From: Eilatimonas milleporae
GTDB lineage: Bacteria > Pseudomonadota > Alphaproteobacteria > Sphingomonadales > Kordiimonadaceae
Length of the DNA stretch: 64,000 nucleotides
Reading direction: 5' to 3'
NCBI RefSeq assembly: GCF_003688555.1
Contig: NZ_REFR01000017.1
Coordinates: 96,362 to 160,361 of the forward strand
The notes beneath the pieces are model-generated. The model saw only the letters and a list, made by a program, of their open reading frames with translations, was not told the origin of the DNA and did not search any database. The number at the start of each line of letters is the position of its first letter. The stretch's first letter is position 1. Position numbers and translations under genes: made by a program. Below are positions 27,766 to 37,421 of the stretch, piece after piece.

Positions 27766-29181
27766 ATGCCCGAAGGGAAAACGATCGCGGAAGACGCCCC
27801 GCCGGGTCGGCAACCGCGCGGTTTCAGGGAGACCGTGGTCTGGAAGTTGGACGCCCTGACGCAGAGGGTGGACCGACACAGGCGCGACGGTGATCATGTC
27901 CGCGCCCTATCCGATATCATGGCTGTGACTCACAAGCTGTTCCAGCAGTCTGCACCGCGTGCAATGAGCCTTTCTTCCCCGGCATTGAACCGGGAAGCCG
28001 CGCGCTTGTCGGAGAGTATGCTGGCCGGCAGTGCATATAAGAATGACGCGCCTGCACTTAGCGTCCGGGACGGCATACATGGCAAAAGACGCCAACGGGT
28101 GATTCTGCTGGCCACGCTGTTGTCGGATATCGGCGGTCACTCAAGGCTGGTGGAGGATATTGTCAGACGGTTTGTCGGCCGAATGGACATTGGCTTGGTA
28201 TTGACGGGCCTGACCCTTAACGAGGCCCCATTGACACGAGAAGCTTTCGATCCGTCAAGGCTGCATATCCACTGCCTGGATGATGATACCCACATCGAAA
28301 GGCTTCACACAGGCTGGGATGTAATAAAATCCTTTGCGCCGGATGTGATCGTCGATTTCTCGCATCCCTACGATATGATTTGCTTTGCCTTGCTGCACAG
28401 CGCTCCAGCACGGCGCAAACTGCATGTCTGGCACGCCGATCACAGTTTTGCCCTGCGGCCGGTGGACCCCGAAACCGGCCTTGTTTCCGTCACCGCTTAC
28501 GGTGAGGCCTGTGCACGTCATTATGCCTGCGGGACGGGGCAGGCGGTTATCAATCTGCCGATGACCTGCGCCGATCCTTATGCGGATGTTCCGGAAGCTG
28601 CCATGAGTGCGGGCCTGCGCGCGGACGATGCTTTTCTCACGGCCACATGCGGTAGTATCGCGAAATTTCTGCCGAAGACCGTGCGCAATTATGTCGATTT
28701 CATCGCGGCCCGCTTCCGTGCACGCGGCGGTGCCCACGTCCATATCGGCCCACTGACCGACGACTTGAAAGAGGCCGTGACAGCCGCTGCGGTATCCGCC
28801 CGAAGCAGTGCCACCGTACGCCACCTGCCCTATGTCGAAAGCCTCAGCCAGACGCTTGCACTGTTGAAGCCCGATATTTATCTGAGCTCCTACCCCGTGG
28901 CCGGCGGCAAGGCGACGGTAGAGGCCATGGCGGCGGGGTGCGCCATCGTCCATGCCGTGGGGCACAGGGTGGCGGACGGTCTGGACAATTTCTATCCCGG
29001 TGCGCTCAACTGGCGCACTCTGGACGAGTTCGAAACCTGTCTTGCCGGGGTGACCGCGGACACCGTTGATTGCCAGCGACGGTTGGCTCGTGCTTATTTT
29101 GAACGAGCACATGCGCCCGCCCTGTTTGAGGCAACGCTGGAACGACTTTTATCGGGTGCTGCCAGCGAGAGTGTTCAGTAA
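27766..29181 (+). CDS. GT-B-fold glycosyltransferase-like protein
   Basis: A 471-aa protein. Residues 1-110 are a polar, helical leader; from about residue 110 (RVILLATLLSDIGGHSRLVEDIVRRF) it follows a Rossmann-type GT-B fold, with the donor-side segment LSSYPVAGGKATVEAMAAGCAIV near residues 380-400, typical of family 4-like or O-GlcNAc-transferase-like enzymes. ATG 27766 is chosen for GGGAG 7 bp upstream; the frame is open 81 codons further without similarity. It lies in the polysaccharide region but is transcribed away from fdtA/fdtB. Donor and acceptor are unknown. Confidence 0.72.
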   Translation: MPEGKTIAEDAPPGRQPRGFRETVVWKLDALTQRVDRHRRDGDHVRALSDIMAVTHKLFQQSAPRAMSLSSPALNREAARLSESMLAGSAYKNDAPALSVRDGIHGKRRQRVILLATLLSDIGGHSRLVEDIVRRFVGRMDIGLVLTGLTLNEAPLTREAFDPSRLHIHCLDDDTHIERLHTGWDVIKSFAPDVIVDFSHPYDMICFALLHSAPARRKLHVWHADHSFALRPVDPETGLVSVTAYGEACARHYACGTGQAVINLPMTCADPYADVPEAAMSAGLRADDAFLTATCGSIAKFLPKTVRNYVDFIAARFRARGGAHVHIGPLTDDLKEAVTAAAVSARSSATVRHLPYVESLSQTLALLKPDIYLSSYPVAGGKATVEAMAAGCAIVHAVGHRVADGLDNFYPGALNWRTLDEFETCLAGVTADTVDCQRRLARAYFERAHAPALFEATLERLLSGAASESVQ

Positions 29182-29450
29182 CTGTGGCGATTGAAGGCGG
29201 CATGGATTGTATCCGGACGGAAATTGAGGCCAGCCTCTCTTTGGTCTGGCCGGTCTGTATTTTTCGAAGAGGGAGCAGGCCGCCAACTCCAGCGCCCATG
29301 GATTTTCTGTAGAATATATGTATGGCACTTGGTCGTGTTTTAATTATTGATACGCAGACATGTGTTCGATATTAAATAAAAAATCTATAATAAAAATTAT
29401 TTATTTAATTTTTTTCGTGATTTTCATACGGGCCTCAATTTGTCACTGAT

Positions 29451-31028
29451 TTATATTTCTTTTTTTAAATAAAAAGAAAAATTAGAGTTCTTTGCGTAAT
29501 TTAATTCTTCCTGTTTGGGGATGCGGGATTCTTTGTACCAGGGCATATGCCGTGCCGTAAAACGGCCTGCGATACGTACGGCTTTCAAGAACCTCTGGGG
29601 ATTAAAGTACTTTTTATTATAAAGAGCGAAGGTTGTATCAATGTTGGCTCTGTAAACACGATCACCGTCTGCGGTTTCCGCGAGCGGATGCCGCCAAAAT
29701 TTTTCCTCCCACTCCCATATGCAAAACCGATTGTCGTCCACTTTAAAGGCATCGTCTTTCATCTGGCTCCGTTCGGCAATGTTGAGAGCGAAGCCGGCCT
29801 TGCCCACATTGTAAAACTCCGTAAGCCGAATGAGATACTCGATGAAGTTTTCGGGTAGGTGAGGATTAAATTCCACATCTGGGTCGGTCAGGCAAAAATA
29901 CTTGGGCAGTTGCGGAAAAATTCTGCGCGACGTTATGGAGTCCCTGGGACCTAGGTTTTCACCTAATCTTATGACCGTGGAGTATTTTTCGGCTTTTTCA
30001 AGCCATGACTGCATGTCGCTGGTTGTTGATTTATTGTCGAGAAAGAAAATATCGTTAAAGCCAATATTTATAAGCTGCTCAAGCATGATCTGACAGTAAG
30101 ACGGATTGTCATGGCATGGTGCGAAGACAGGTACTTTTATTTTTGGGGGTTTTATACTTTCTTTTTTGATTTGAGGGGGAGTTCTAGGAAATTTAGTGTT
30201 TTGTTCTATATTTTGTGTTGTCGATATTTTATTGTTTTGGAAATACGACTTTAATATTCTTGGTAAAAAACCTTGGTCTAATTTCCTAATGGCTGTTTTC
30301 CTTAAAAAAAGGGTGTTGAATTGTCTGTCGCCATCTTCCCTGTCGCGTACAAAGGGCTCAAATCCGTGTCGGTATAAAGTTTCAAAGACTGAAACGGCAC
30401 CTGTTTGTCCAGCCCGGAATTGGTCTCTTTCGACTTTGGCCAGGACGGCTTTACTATATTTTAAAATTCCCGATGCTCCCGCCAGAATGTCGCCGGTGGC
30501 ACCCTCTGCATCAATATAAAGAAAGAAGCTTCGATCGCTTGGCCGTCTGTGGACGGAAAAGAAATCGTCCAGGCTTTTTGAACATACGTCATTGTGTTCG
30601 TCGCTGGTATTTTCCGCTCTGTTAAACAGGGATGTGTGTCCTCTGACCGTGCGTGCCGAAGAATCCATACCGGTGGAAGCATCTGTCGGATATGTGCGTG
30701 ACAATTTACGGGGTGTATGGAGTGCCCGTTTTCCGGATGCGGATGTTATGGCTACATTGTGCCAGTGTATCCCGGCGGTATAATGATCGAATTTATAGCG
30801 CTCGAAGAGTGCTGGATTGGCTTCGAAACCATGCACTTCACAGTCAGGATGGTATTCTTTGACACGTTTACAGACATTTCCATCGTTGGCACCAATATCA
30901 CAAAATACGGATGGCCGAAGAATGTCGATTAGCTGAAAAAAAATTGAAAATATTTTTTCTTTACCGGCCTTTCCGTTTTTAAAAATCGGTAATGAAGATA
31001 CATAGGATTGAAATTGAGGATTGGGCAA
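29451..31028 (-). CDS. FkbM methyltransferase fused to a GT-A glycosyltransferase-like domain
   Basis: A 525-aa protein. Residues about 35-240 are an FkbM-type SAM methyltransferase (SVFCDIGANDGNVCKRVKEY, VHGFEANPALFERY, LYIDAEGATGDILAG). A Lys/Ile/Pro/Gln-rich linker (about 260-295) leads to a GT-A-like domain (about 297-525; VPVFAPCHDNPSYCQIMLEQ, the DxD in FCLTDPDVEFNP). It would methylate and extend a glycan, but neither substrate is known. The start is TTG 31028 with AAAGAG upstream; a stop lies nine codons above and no earlier ATG exists. Base composition is markedly AT-rich and codon use differs from neighbours, which suggests recent transfer. Confidence 0.8.
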   Translation of the reverse strand: MPNPQFQSYVSSLPIFKNGKAGKEKIFSIFFQLIDILRPSVFCDIGANDGNVCKRVKEYHPDCEVHGFEANPALFERYKFDHYTAGIHWHNVAITSASGKRALHTPRKLSRTYPTDASTGMDSSARTVRGHTSLFNRAENTSDEHNDVCSKSLDDFFSVHRRPSDRSFFLYIDAEGATGDILAGASGILKYSKAVLAKVERDQFRAGQTGAVSVFETLYRHGFEPFVRDREDGDRQFNTLFLRKTAIRKLDQGFLPRILKSYFQNNKISTTQNIEQNTKFPRTPPQIKKESIKPPKIKVPVFAPCHDNPSYCQIMLEQLINIGFNDIFFLDNKSTTSDMQSWLEKAEKYSTVIRLGENLGPRDSITSRRIFPQLPKYFCLTDPDVEFNPHLPENFIEYLIRLTEFYNVGKAGFALNIAERSQMKDDAFKVDDNRFCIWEWEEKFWRHPLAETADGDRVYRANIDTTFALYNKKYFNPQRFLKAVRIAGRFTARHMPWYKESRIPKQEELNYAKNSNFSFYLKKEI

Positions 31029-31090
31029 TTTTATCTCTTTTGTCGGTTGGTTTTATTTGTTTTGAATTATTTATTGTTCTCTATTTTGCG

Positions 31091-31116
31091 TGGGTAATTT
31101 CCTGGAAAATTACCCA
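31091..31116. promoter_or_regulatory. Perfect 10-bp palindrome upstream of the FkbM fusion
   Basis: TGGGTAATTT-CCTGGA-AAATTACCCA, a perfect inverted repeat 63 bp upstream of the TTG start of the leftward FkbM/GT gene. No T-tract follows on either strand, so an operator or a DNA-border repeat is more likely than a terminator. Confidence 0.45.
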
Positions 31117-31162
31117 AATACAATGAGAAGATAGTATTTCTTCTGCGGGGTATGTTTCAGGA

Positions 31163-31276
31163 TTAGGCCTTTTGTAAGAAAGGCTCTTTGGCCAAGCGAA
31201 ACTCATGCACGTCTCCATTATCTAGCGGCCTTTGACGGAGCTCGGCAAGAGGATGTGTAACAATACAGCGGACACC
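31163..31276 (-). pseudogene. Possible C-terminal remnant of a lost gene
   Basis: Between the RND permease stop and the FkbM start, one leftward frame reads CIVTHPLAELRQRPLDNG and then DVHEFRLAKEPFLQKA before a TAA. Codon choice looks like the surrounding GC-rich genes rather than the AT-rich flank, and there is no start codon in the right place. It may be the 3' end of a gene cut off at the junction of the AT-rich island. The family is not recognised, and chance is possible. Confidence 0.25.
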
Positions 31277-31280
31277 CTGT

Positions 31281-34200
31281 TTATTGCGTTGTGTTTTCCG
31301 CTTGCGATGCCAGTTTTTCTTGGCCCTGGACTCTCCTGGCCCCGCCCGCGAACCGCCGGCACACCACGTAAAAGACCGGTGTGAAGATCAGCCCGAAGAC
31401 GGTGACGCCCAGCATGCCGCTGAACACGGTGGTGCCTAGGGCCTGACGCATTTCCGCGCCCGCGCCGGTGGCCGTCATCAGCGGCACCACGCCAAGGATG
31501 AAGGCGAAGCTGGTCATCAGAATGGGTCTCAGGCGCAGCTTCGCCGCGTCCGAGGCGGCGGCGAACCGGTCCAGACCCTCATCCTCGCGCTGCTTGGCGA
31601 ACTCGACGATCAGGATCGCGTTCTTGCAGGCCAGTCCGACCAGCACGACAAAGCCGATCTGCACCAGAATATTGTTGTCCAGCCCGGCCAGCGCCACGCC
31701 GGTGATCGCCGACAGCAGCACCATCGGCACGATCAGCACCACCGCCAGCGGCAGCAGCCAGCTTTCATACTGGGCCGACAACAGCAGGAAGACCAGCACC
31801 ACCGCCAGCGCGAACACCAGACCGGCGGTGTTGCCGGCCTGTTTCTGCTGGAAGGCCAACTCGGTCCATTCATACCCGAACCCCTGTCCGAGCTCGGTGT
31901 CCGCCAGGGCTTCCATCGCCGCGATGGCCTCGCCGGAACTGGTGCCCGGTAGTGTGTCGCCCTGCACGGCGGCGGCCGGATACAGATTGTATCGGGCCAC
32001 CCGGTAGGGGCCGGTGCGGTCCTCGATCTGTGCGACGGAGCCGATGGGCACGGTCTCGCCGAAACGGTTGACGGTGCGCAGCCGCATCAGATCGTCGGGC
32101 GTCTGGCGGTAGGGTGCGTCCGCCTGTGCCGTCACGCGGAAGGTCCGGCCGAGGAAATTGAAGTCATTGACGAAAGCGGACCCGAAATAAACCTCCAGCG
32201 TGTCGAAGACATTGCTGATCGGCACATTCAGTTCCTGCGCCCGCACCCGGTCGATATCCAGATACAGTTTGGGCGTCGCGGTCTCGAACAGGCTGAAGAC
32301 GCTTGTCAGCCCCTCGATACCGTTCGCCGCGCCGACAATCCCGTAGGTGCTGGCCGCCAGCGTGTCCAGGCCGCGTCCAGTGCGGTCCTGTACATACATC
32401 TTGAAGCCGCCGCCGGTGCCGATGCCGCGCACGGGCGGCGGCGGGATCACCAGCACGAAGGCTTCATCGATGCCGGAGACCGCCGCGCGGGTTTCCGCCA
32501 GCAGATCGTCGAAGCCGATGCCCTTGTCCAGCCTTTCCTCGAACGGGGCCAGCACCGGGAAGATCGCCGCCGAATTGGGGGCGAGCGTGAAGGTCGCACC
32601 ATTGAAACCGGCAAAGCCCACCGTCTGGACGATACCCTCGATCGCCAACAGGCGCTCGGTGGCGTCCCGCACGACAGCGTCCGTTCGGTCCAGTTTCGCG
32701 CCCGCCGGCAGTTCCAGCGCCACGATCAGATAGCCCTGGTCCTGGGGCGGGATAAAGCCGCCCGGCACCCGGCTGAACTGAAAGGCCGTCAGCGCGATCA
32801 GCCCGCCATAGACGATCAGCGCGATGCCGCTGATCCGCACCAGCCGTCCGACCGTGGCGCTGTAGCCGCCCGCCACCGCGTCCATACCCCGGTTGAACCC
32901 GCCGAAAAACCGCCCGGCCAACGTGCCGAGGACCCTGCCGACGGCTGTTTTCGGCGCCGCGCCGTGACCGTGCGGACGCAACAGCAGGCCGGCCAGCGCC
33001 GGGCTCAGCGTCAGCGAACAGAAGGCCGAAATCACCGTCGACGTGGCGATGGTCAACGCGAACTGCCGGAAGAACTGGCCGGAAATACCGGATATGAAGG
33101 CCGCCGGAATGAAGACCGACGCCAGCACCAGCGAAATGGCGATGATGGCACCGCCCACCTCGTCCATGGTTTTGTGGGCGGCATCCTTCGGGTCCATGCC
33201 GTCCGCCAGATTGCGTTCGACATTTTCCACCACGACAATGGCATCGTCCACCACGATGCCGATGGCCAGCACCAGCCCGAACAGGGACAGGTTGTTCAGT
33301 GAAAATCCGAACGCCTGCATCACGGCGAAGGTGCCGATCAGGGACACCGGAATGGCCACGATCGGGATGATCGACGCCCGCCAGCTTTGCAGGAACACGA
33401 CCACCACCAGCACCACGAGGACAACGGCCTCGAAAATCGTGTGGATCACCGCATCCACCGATTCAGCGATAAATTCCGTCGGATTGTAGGCGATTTCATA
33501 GTCCATGCCGGGCGGGAAATCCGCCGACAGGGTGGCGATCAGTTGCTGCACCTCTTCCGCCGTTTCCAGGGCGTTGGAGCCCGGGCGTTGGTTCACGGCA
33601 AGGGCAATGGACGGTTTGTCGCCCAGATAGCCCCGCGTGGTATAGCTTTGCGCCCCCAGCTCCACCCGTCCGATGTCGCGCACCCGTATGGTGCCGCCGC
33701 CGGGATCGCTTCTCACCACCACATCGGCGAAATCCTCCGGCGCGCTCAGCCGGCCCATGGTCTCCACATTGATCTGGAAATCCCCGGGCCCCGAGGCCGG
33801 CGGCTGGTTCATCACGCCCGAGGCCACCTGAATATTCTGGCTGCGCAGGGCCTGCACCACCTCGCCCGATGTCAGGCCGAAGGCGGCCGTGCGGTCCGGG
33901 TCGATCCAGATCCGCATGGCATATTCGCTGGCGCCGAACATCTGCACCTGGCCGACACCCTTCAGCCGGCGCAGCTGCTCCCTTATCTGCAGCACCGCGT
34001 AATTGGCGATGAACAGCTGGTCATAACTCTCATCCGGCGAGAACAGGTTGATCACCAGCAGCAGGTCGGGGCTGTTCTTGCGTGTGGTCACCCCCAGACG
34101 GCGCACCGCCTCGGGCAGGCGCGGCTCGGCGATGGCCACGCGGTTCTGGACCAGAACCTGCGCCTGGTCCAGGTCGGTGCCCAGCTCAAAGGTGATCGTC

Positions 34201-34475
34201 AGCACCATGGTGCCGTCGCCGGTCGACTGCGACAGCATGTACAGCATGCCCTCGACGCCGTTGATTTCCTGTTCCAGCGGGGTCGCGACCGTGTTCGCCA
34301 CCACTTCGGCGCTGGCGCCGGGATAGGTGGCGCGCACTTCCACCGTCGGCGGCGCCACTTCCGGATACTGCGCCACCGGCAGCCCCAAATAGGCAATGCC
34401 GCCCACCAGCATGATCAGGATCGACAGCACCGTCGCAAAGATCGGGCGGTCGACGAAAAAATGGCTGAATGTCAT
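31281..34475 (-). CDS. RND multidrug efflux permease, HAE-1 type
   Basis: A 1064-aa inner-membrane proton/drug antiporter of the AcrB/MexF family with 12 transmembrane helices and two large periplasmic loops. Visible markers: the N-terminal FFVDRPIFATVLSILIMLVGG, TM4 with GIVVDDAIVVVENVERN carrying the proton-relay Asp pair, and the C-terminal GLACKNAILIVEFAK with the conserved Lys. It closely resembles MexF/OqxB-type pumps. The adaptor gene lies 12 bp upstream; no outer-membrane channel gene follows. Confidence 0.95.
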   Translation of the reverse strand: MTFSHFFVDRPIFATVLSILIMLVGGIAYLGLPVAQYPEVAPPTVEVRATYPGASAEVVANTVATPLEQEINGVEGMLYMLSQSTGDGTMVLTITFELGTDLDQAQVLVQNRVAIAEPRLPEAVRRLGVTTRKNSPDLLLVINLFSPDESYDQLFIANYAVLQIREQLRRLKGVGQVQMFGASEYAMRIWIDPDRTAAFGLTSGEVVQALRSQNIQVASGVMNQPPASGPGDFQINVETMGRLSAPEDFADVVVRSDPGGGTIRVRDIGRVELGAQSYTTRGYLGDKPSIALAVNQRPGSNALETAEEVQQLIATLSADFPPGMDYEIAYNPTEFIAESVDAVIHTIFEAVVLVVLVVVVFLQSWRASIIPIVAIPVSLIGTFAVMQAFGFSLNNLSLFGLVLAIGIVVDDAIVVVENVERNLADGMDPKDAAHKTMDEVGGAIIAISLVLASVFIPAAFISGISGQFFRQFALTIATSTVISAFCSLTLSPALAGLLLRPHGHGAAPKTAVGRVLGTLAGRFFGGFNRGMDAVAGGYSATVGRLVRISGIALIVYGGLIALTAFQFSRVPGGFIPPQDQGYLIVALELPAGAKLDRTDAVVRDATERLLAIEGIVQTVGFAGFNGATFTLAPNSAAIFPVLAPFEERLDKGIGFDDLLAETRAAVSGIDEAFVLVIPPPPVRGIGTGGGFKMYVQDRTGRGLDTLAASTYGIVGAANGIEGLTSVFSLFETATPKLYLDIDRVRAQELNVPISNVFDTLEVYFGSAFVNDFNFLGRTFRVTAQADAPYRQTPDDLMRLRTVNRFGETVPIGSVAQIEDRTGPYRVARYNLYPAAAVQGDTLPGTSSGEAIAAMEALADTELGQGFGYEWTELAFQQKQAGNTAGLVFALAVVLVFLLLSAQYESWLLPLAVVLIVPMVLLSAITGVALAGLDNNILVQIGFVVLVGLACKNAILIVEFAKQREDEGLDRFAAASDAAKLRLRPILMTSFAFILGVVPLMTATGAGAEMRQALGTTVFSGMLGVTVFGLIFTPVFYVVCRRFAGGARRVQGQEKLASQAENTTQ

Positions 34476-34487
34476 GGGCCCGCCCCC

Positions 34488-35618
34488 TTAACGTGACAGG
34501 ACGGTGTCGATGGAAACCGGGCTGGTGTCCACCGTCATGCCGGGCCGGACCCGGTGAAAGCCGTTGATGACGATCAGTTCCTCGCCGTTCAGGCCCTCGC
34601 GGATCACCCGCAGCCCGTCATACAGGGCGCCCGGCTGGACGATCCGGCGCGCCACGGTTCCGTTTTCATCGACCGTAAAGACGAATTTGCGTGACTGTTC
34701 CGACTGCACCACCGAATCCGGCAGCAGGATGGCGCGGTATTCGCCGCTGCCGAGCAGGCGCAGACGGCCGAACTGTCCCGGCTGCAAAAAGCCGTCCGTA
34801 TTGCTGATGACGGCCCGCCCCCGCAGCGTGCCCGAACTGGCGTTCAGTTCGTTTTCCACATAATTCATCACGCCTTCATGCACGAAATCCTTTTCGTCCA
34901 GCAGGCGCACCTTGACGGGGTTCGGCGCATCCCGGCTGCTGGCGCGCGCGCCGCTGAAATGCTGCCGCGCATATTTCAGATAATCGCTTTCGCTGGCCTC
35001 GAAGGTGAAATAGATCGGGTCCTGGCTGACGATGGTGGTCAGCACCGTGCCGCCCACATTGCCGCTGATCAAATTGCCCTTCGTCACCAGTTTGGAGCCG
35101 ACGCGTCCGCTGATCGATGCCCGCACCGTGGTGAATTCCATGTCCAGTTCGGCCCGTGCCACCAGGGCCTCCGCCGCGCGCAGCGTGGCCTCGGAGGCAA
35201 TCGCCTGTTCGCGCCGCTGGTCGAAGGCTTCCTGACTGATGTTGCCGTTGCGGCGCAATTCGCCGCCCCGCTCGGCCTCGCGCCGGGCCAGGCGTAATTG
35301 CGACTCCGCCTCGGCCAGTTCGGCCTGTGCCGCATCCAGGGCGATTTTGAAGGGCCGCTGGTCGATAACGAACAGAATGGTGCCCGCCTCGACAAGGGCA
35401 CCTTCCTGAAAGGGGGCTTCATACAGATAGCCGTCGACCCGGGCGCGCACCTCGACACGTTCCACTGCCTCGAAACGGCCGGTATATTCGTCCCAGTCGA
35501 CGATCTCCCGCACAACCGGGTGGGACACATTGATCGGGGCCTGTGCCTGGGACGGCGGCGTGAACAGCGCCGAACAGATCGCAAGGACACAGATCGTGAA
35601 AACAAAGGGCCGCGGCAT
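34488..35618 (-). CDS. RND periplasmic adaptor (membrane fusion protein)
   Basis: A 376-aa MexE/AcrA-type adaptor that bridges the RND permease to an outer-membrane channel. It has a Sec signal peptide (PRPFVFTICVLAICSALFTPPSQAQA), a lipoyl half (VEVRARVDGYLYEAPFQEGA), an alpha-hairpin (about 90-150), and a second lipoyl/beta-barrel part (FTTVRASISGRVGSKLVTKG). No lipobox Cys sits at the cleavage site, so it is probably not lipidated. First gene of a two-gene operon. Confidence 0.93.
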   Translation of the reverse strand: MPRPFVFTICVLAICSALFTPPSQAQAPINVSHPVVREIVDWDEYTGRFEAVERVEVRARVDGYLYEAPFQEGALVEAGTILFVIDQRPFKIALDAAQAELAEAESQLRLARREAERGGELRRNGNISQEAFDQRREQAIASEATLRAAEALVARAELDMEFTTVRASISGRVGSKLVTKGNLISGNVGGTVLTTIVSQDPIYFTFEASESDYLKYARQHFSGARASSRDAPNPVKVRLLDEKDFVHEGVMNYVENELNASSGTLRGRAVISNTDGFLQPGQFGRLRLLGSGEYRAILLPDSVVQSEQSRKFVFTVDENGTVARRIVQPGALYDGLRVIREGLNGEELIVINGFHRVRPGMTVDTSPVSIDTVLSR

Positions 35619-36083
35619 GGTGAAAGCCTCCTCTGGATTGGTCTTGAATCCTCGGAACGCAACGGACGTGACATGGAAACGGATGAACCGGCGTCAAGGC
35701 ATCGCCAGCAGAAACGTGAACCGGCAGACTATCGCCCGAATAAAACGGAAAAATGACAGGCGCGGTATTTTACCCTTTCCCTTGCGATCATACAGAACAG
35801 GGTATCCGGCTGCCAACCATTATAGTTCCATACCCTTTCGGCTGACCCCTACCGTGTTGAGGGACAAAGAGGCTTGGGTAAAGACAGGCCTCGTGAACCG
35901 GTCCCGCATATCCCCGAACCGGGAGAGCGCAGACCGACACCGGCGGCACAAAATCGGGTGAGACGGAACAGTGTTTGCCGTGTAAGGCATGGTATGACAG
36001 CATGCCCGCACCCGAGGCGCTTGCCCGGTACCGCCCAGGCGCCATCCGTCCCATGCCACGAGATCCACGCTGTAAAGGATATC
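35619..36083. other. Intergenic region between the RND operon and a glycosyltransferase
   Basis: 465 bp holding divergent promoters. Several frames are open but none shows conserved residues or a convincing ribosome site. No local TetR or LysR regulator for the efflux pair is present. I see no repeat or RNA gene here. Confidence 0.4.
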
Positions 36084-37361
36084 ATGTCCGAAATATTGAT
36101 CCTGACGCTCGGTTCGCGCGGTGATGTGCAGCCCTATGTGGCGCTCGGCGCCGAACTCGCCCGGCGGGGGCACCATGTTACCCTGTCGACGGGGCAGGGT
36201 TTTGACGCGCTTGTCGACGGCCATGGCCACAGCCACGGTCTGACAGCGGCGCCCCTGTCGGTGGACATCAGGGCGCTGGCGGAAAAGCCCGACGTCCGCG
36301 CGGCGCTGAAATCCCCGAAAGGGCTTGTCAAACTGTTTCGGTCGTCCGGGGCATTGATGCAGCGCGTTCTGGATGAGATGTGGGCGGTGGCCTGTCAGGT
36401 GGCACCGGACATCATCCTCTATCACCCCAAGGCCTTTCTGGCGCCCTATTTCGCCCGGGCGCTCGGCTGTATCGCCGTGCCGGGATTTTTGCAGCCCGCC
36501 TTTACCCCGACCGGGGCCTTCGCCAACCCGCTGTTGCCCCTGCCGCCACTCGGCGCTGCCGGCAACAGGCTGTCTGACTATGCGATGCTGGCCCTGATGC
36601 GGCTCGGTTACGGCACGTTGCTGCGCAAGTGGCTGCCGCGACATGACAGTGTGCCGGATCGTCCCCGTCTGGATGTTCTGGGCGGCTATCACCCGTCGGG
36701 GGGTCCCGTGCCCCGCCTGTATGGTCACAGCCGCCATATGGTCCCGAAACCGTCGGATTGGGGACCCGTTGACCATGTGACGGGATACTGGTTTCTGGGC
36801 GGCGCGTCCGGCTGGGAACCGCCCGCCGATCTGGCCGCTTTCATCGCATCCGGGCCGCCGCCGGTCTATCTGGGGTTCGGCAGCATGCCGGCCGTCGATG
36901 ACGGCCGGGCGATGGCGGCCGTTCTCGCCGCCCTCAGGCGGACGGACACCCGCGCCGTTCTGGCAAAGGGGTGGGGCGTGCTGGCCACGGCCGAGACCAC
37001 GGACACCGTTCATGTCATCGACAGCGTACCCCATGACTGGTTGTTCCCGCGGTGCAGTGCCGTCGTCCATCATGGCGGCGCCGGCTCCACCCATGAAGGC
37101 TTGCGCTGGGGCCGGCCCACGCTCGTCTGCCCGGTTTTCGGCGACCAGCCTTTCTGGGGCCGCACGGTCAGCGGGCTGGGCGCCGGTCCGGCGCCCGTTT
37201 CTTTGAAAAAACTGGATGCGGGCGCTCTGGCGGGCGCCCTTGCGGCGTTGCGGTCCGACCGCGTCCGGGATGCCGCCGACCGGCTGGGCGCACGCATTCG
37301 CTCGGAAGGCGGCACCACCGCCGCCGCCGATCTGATAGACGCCATCCCGCCCGCAGCCTAG
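36084..37361 (+). CDS. Family 1 glycosyltransferase (UGT/MGT type)
   Basis: A 425-aa GT-B enzyme. The N-terminal acceptor domain starts ILTLGSRGDVQPYVALGAEL, the hallmark of sterol/macrolide/lipid glucosyltransferases. The C-terminal donor domain has VYLGFGSMP, HVIDSVPHDWLFPRCSAVVHHGGAGSTHEGLRWGRP and VFGDQPFWGRTV, the PSPG-like sugar-nucleotide motif. ATG 36084 has AAAGGAT 6 bp upstream. Likely a UDP-sugar-dependent transferase for a lipid or small hydrophobic acceptor, judging from family resemblance only. Confidence 0.88.
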   Translation: MSEILILTLGSRGDVQPYVALGAELARRGHHVTLSTGQGFDALVDGHGHSHGLTAAPLSVDIRALAEKPDVRAALKSPKGLVKLFRSSGALMQRVLDEMWAVACQVAPDIILYHPKAFLAPYFARALGCIAVPGFLQPAFTPTGAFANPLLPLPPLGAAGNRLSDYAMLALMRLGYGTLLRKWLPRHDSVPDRPRLDVLGGYHPSGGPVPRLYGHSRHMVPKPSDWGPVDHVTGYWFLGGASGWEPPADLAAFIASGPPPVYLGFGSMPAVDDGRAMAAVLAALRRTDTRAVLAKGWGVLATAETTDTVHVIDSVPHDWLFPRCSAVVHHGGAGSTHEGLRWGRPTLVCPVFGDQPFWGRTVSGLGAGPAPVSLKKLDAGALAGALAALRSDRVRDAADRLGARIRSEGGTTAAADLIDAIPPAA

Positions 37362-37398
37362 GGCCGCCCTTTCATCATCCTCGGCCTAGGGCCGCCCT
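37356..37398. repeat. Duplicated 14-bp segment over a stop codon
   Basis: GCCTAGGGCCGCCCT occurs twice, first across the glycosyltransferase stop codon and again 27 bp later. It looks like a local slippage duplication, and the second copy also lies just before the convergent LysR stop. Confidence 0.5.
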
Positions 37399-37421
37399 GG
37401 CAGCCGCGCCTGCCGTCAGCG

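Noticed and set aside
33387..34496. 369-codon frame opposite the RND permease gene
   Set aside because: His/Gln-rich shadow of a strongly conserved transporter gene.
31281..35618. Complete tripartite efflux operon
   Set aside because: Only permease and adaptor genes are present; no outer-membrane channel gene or local regulator is found on either side.
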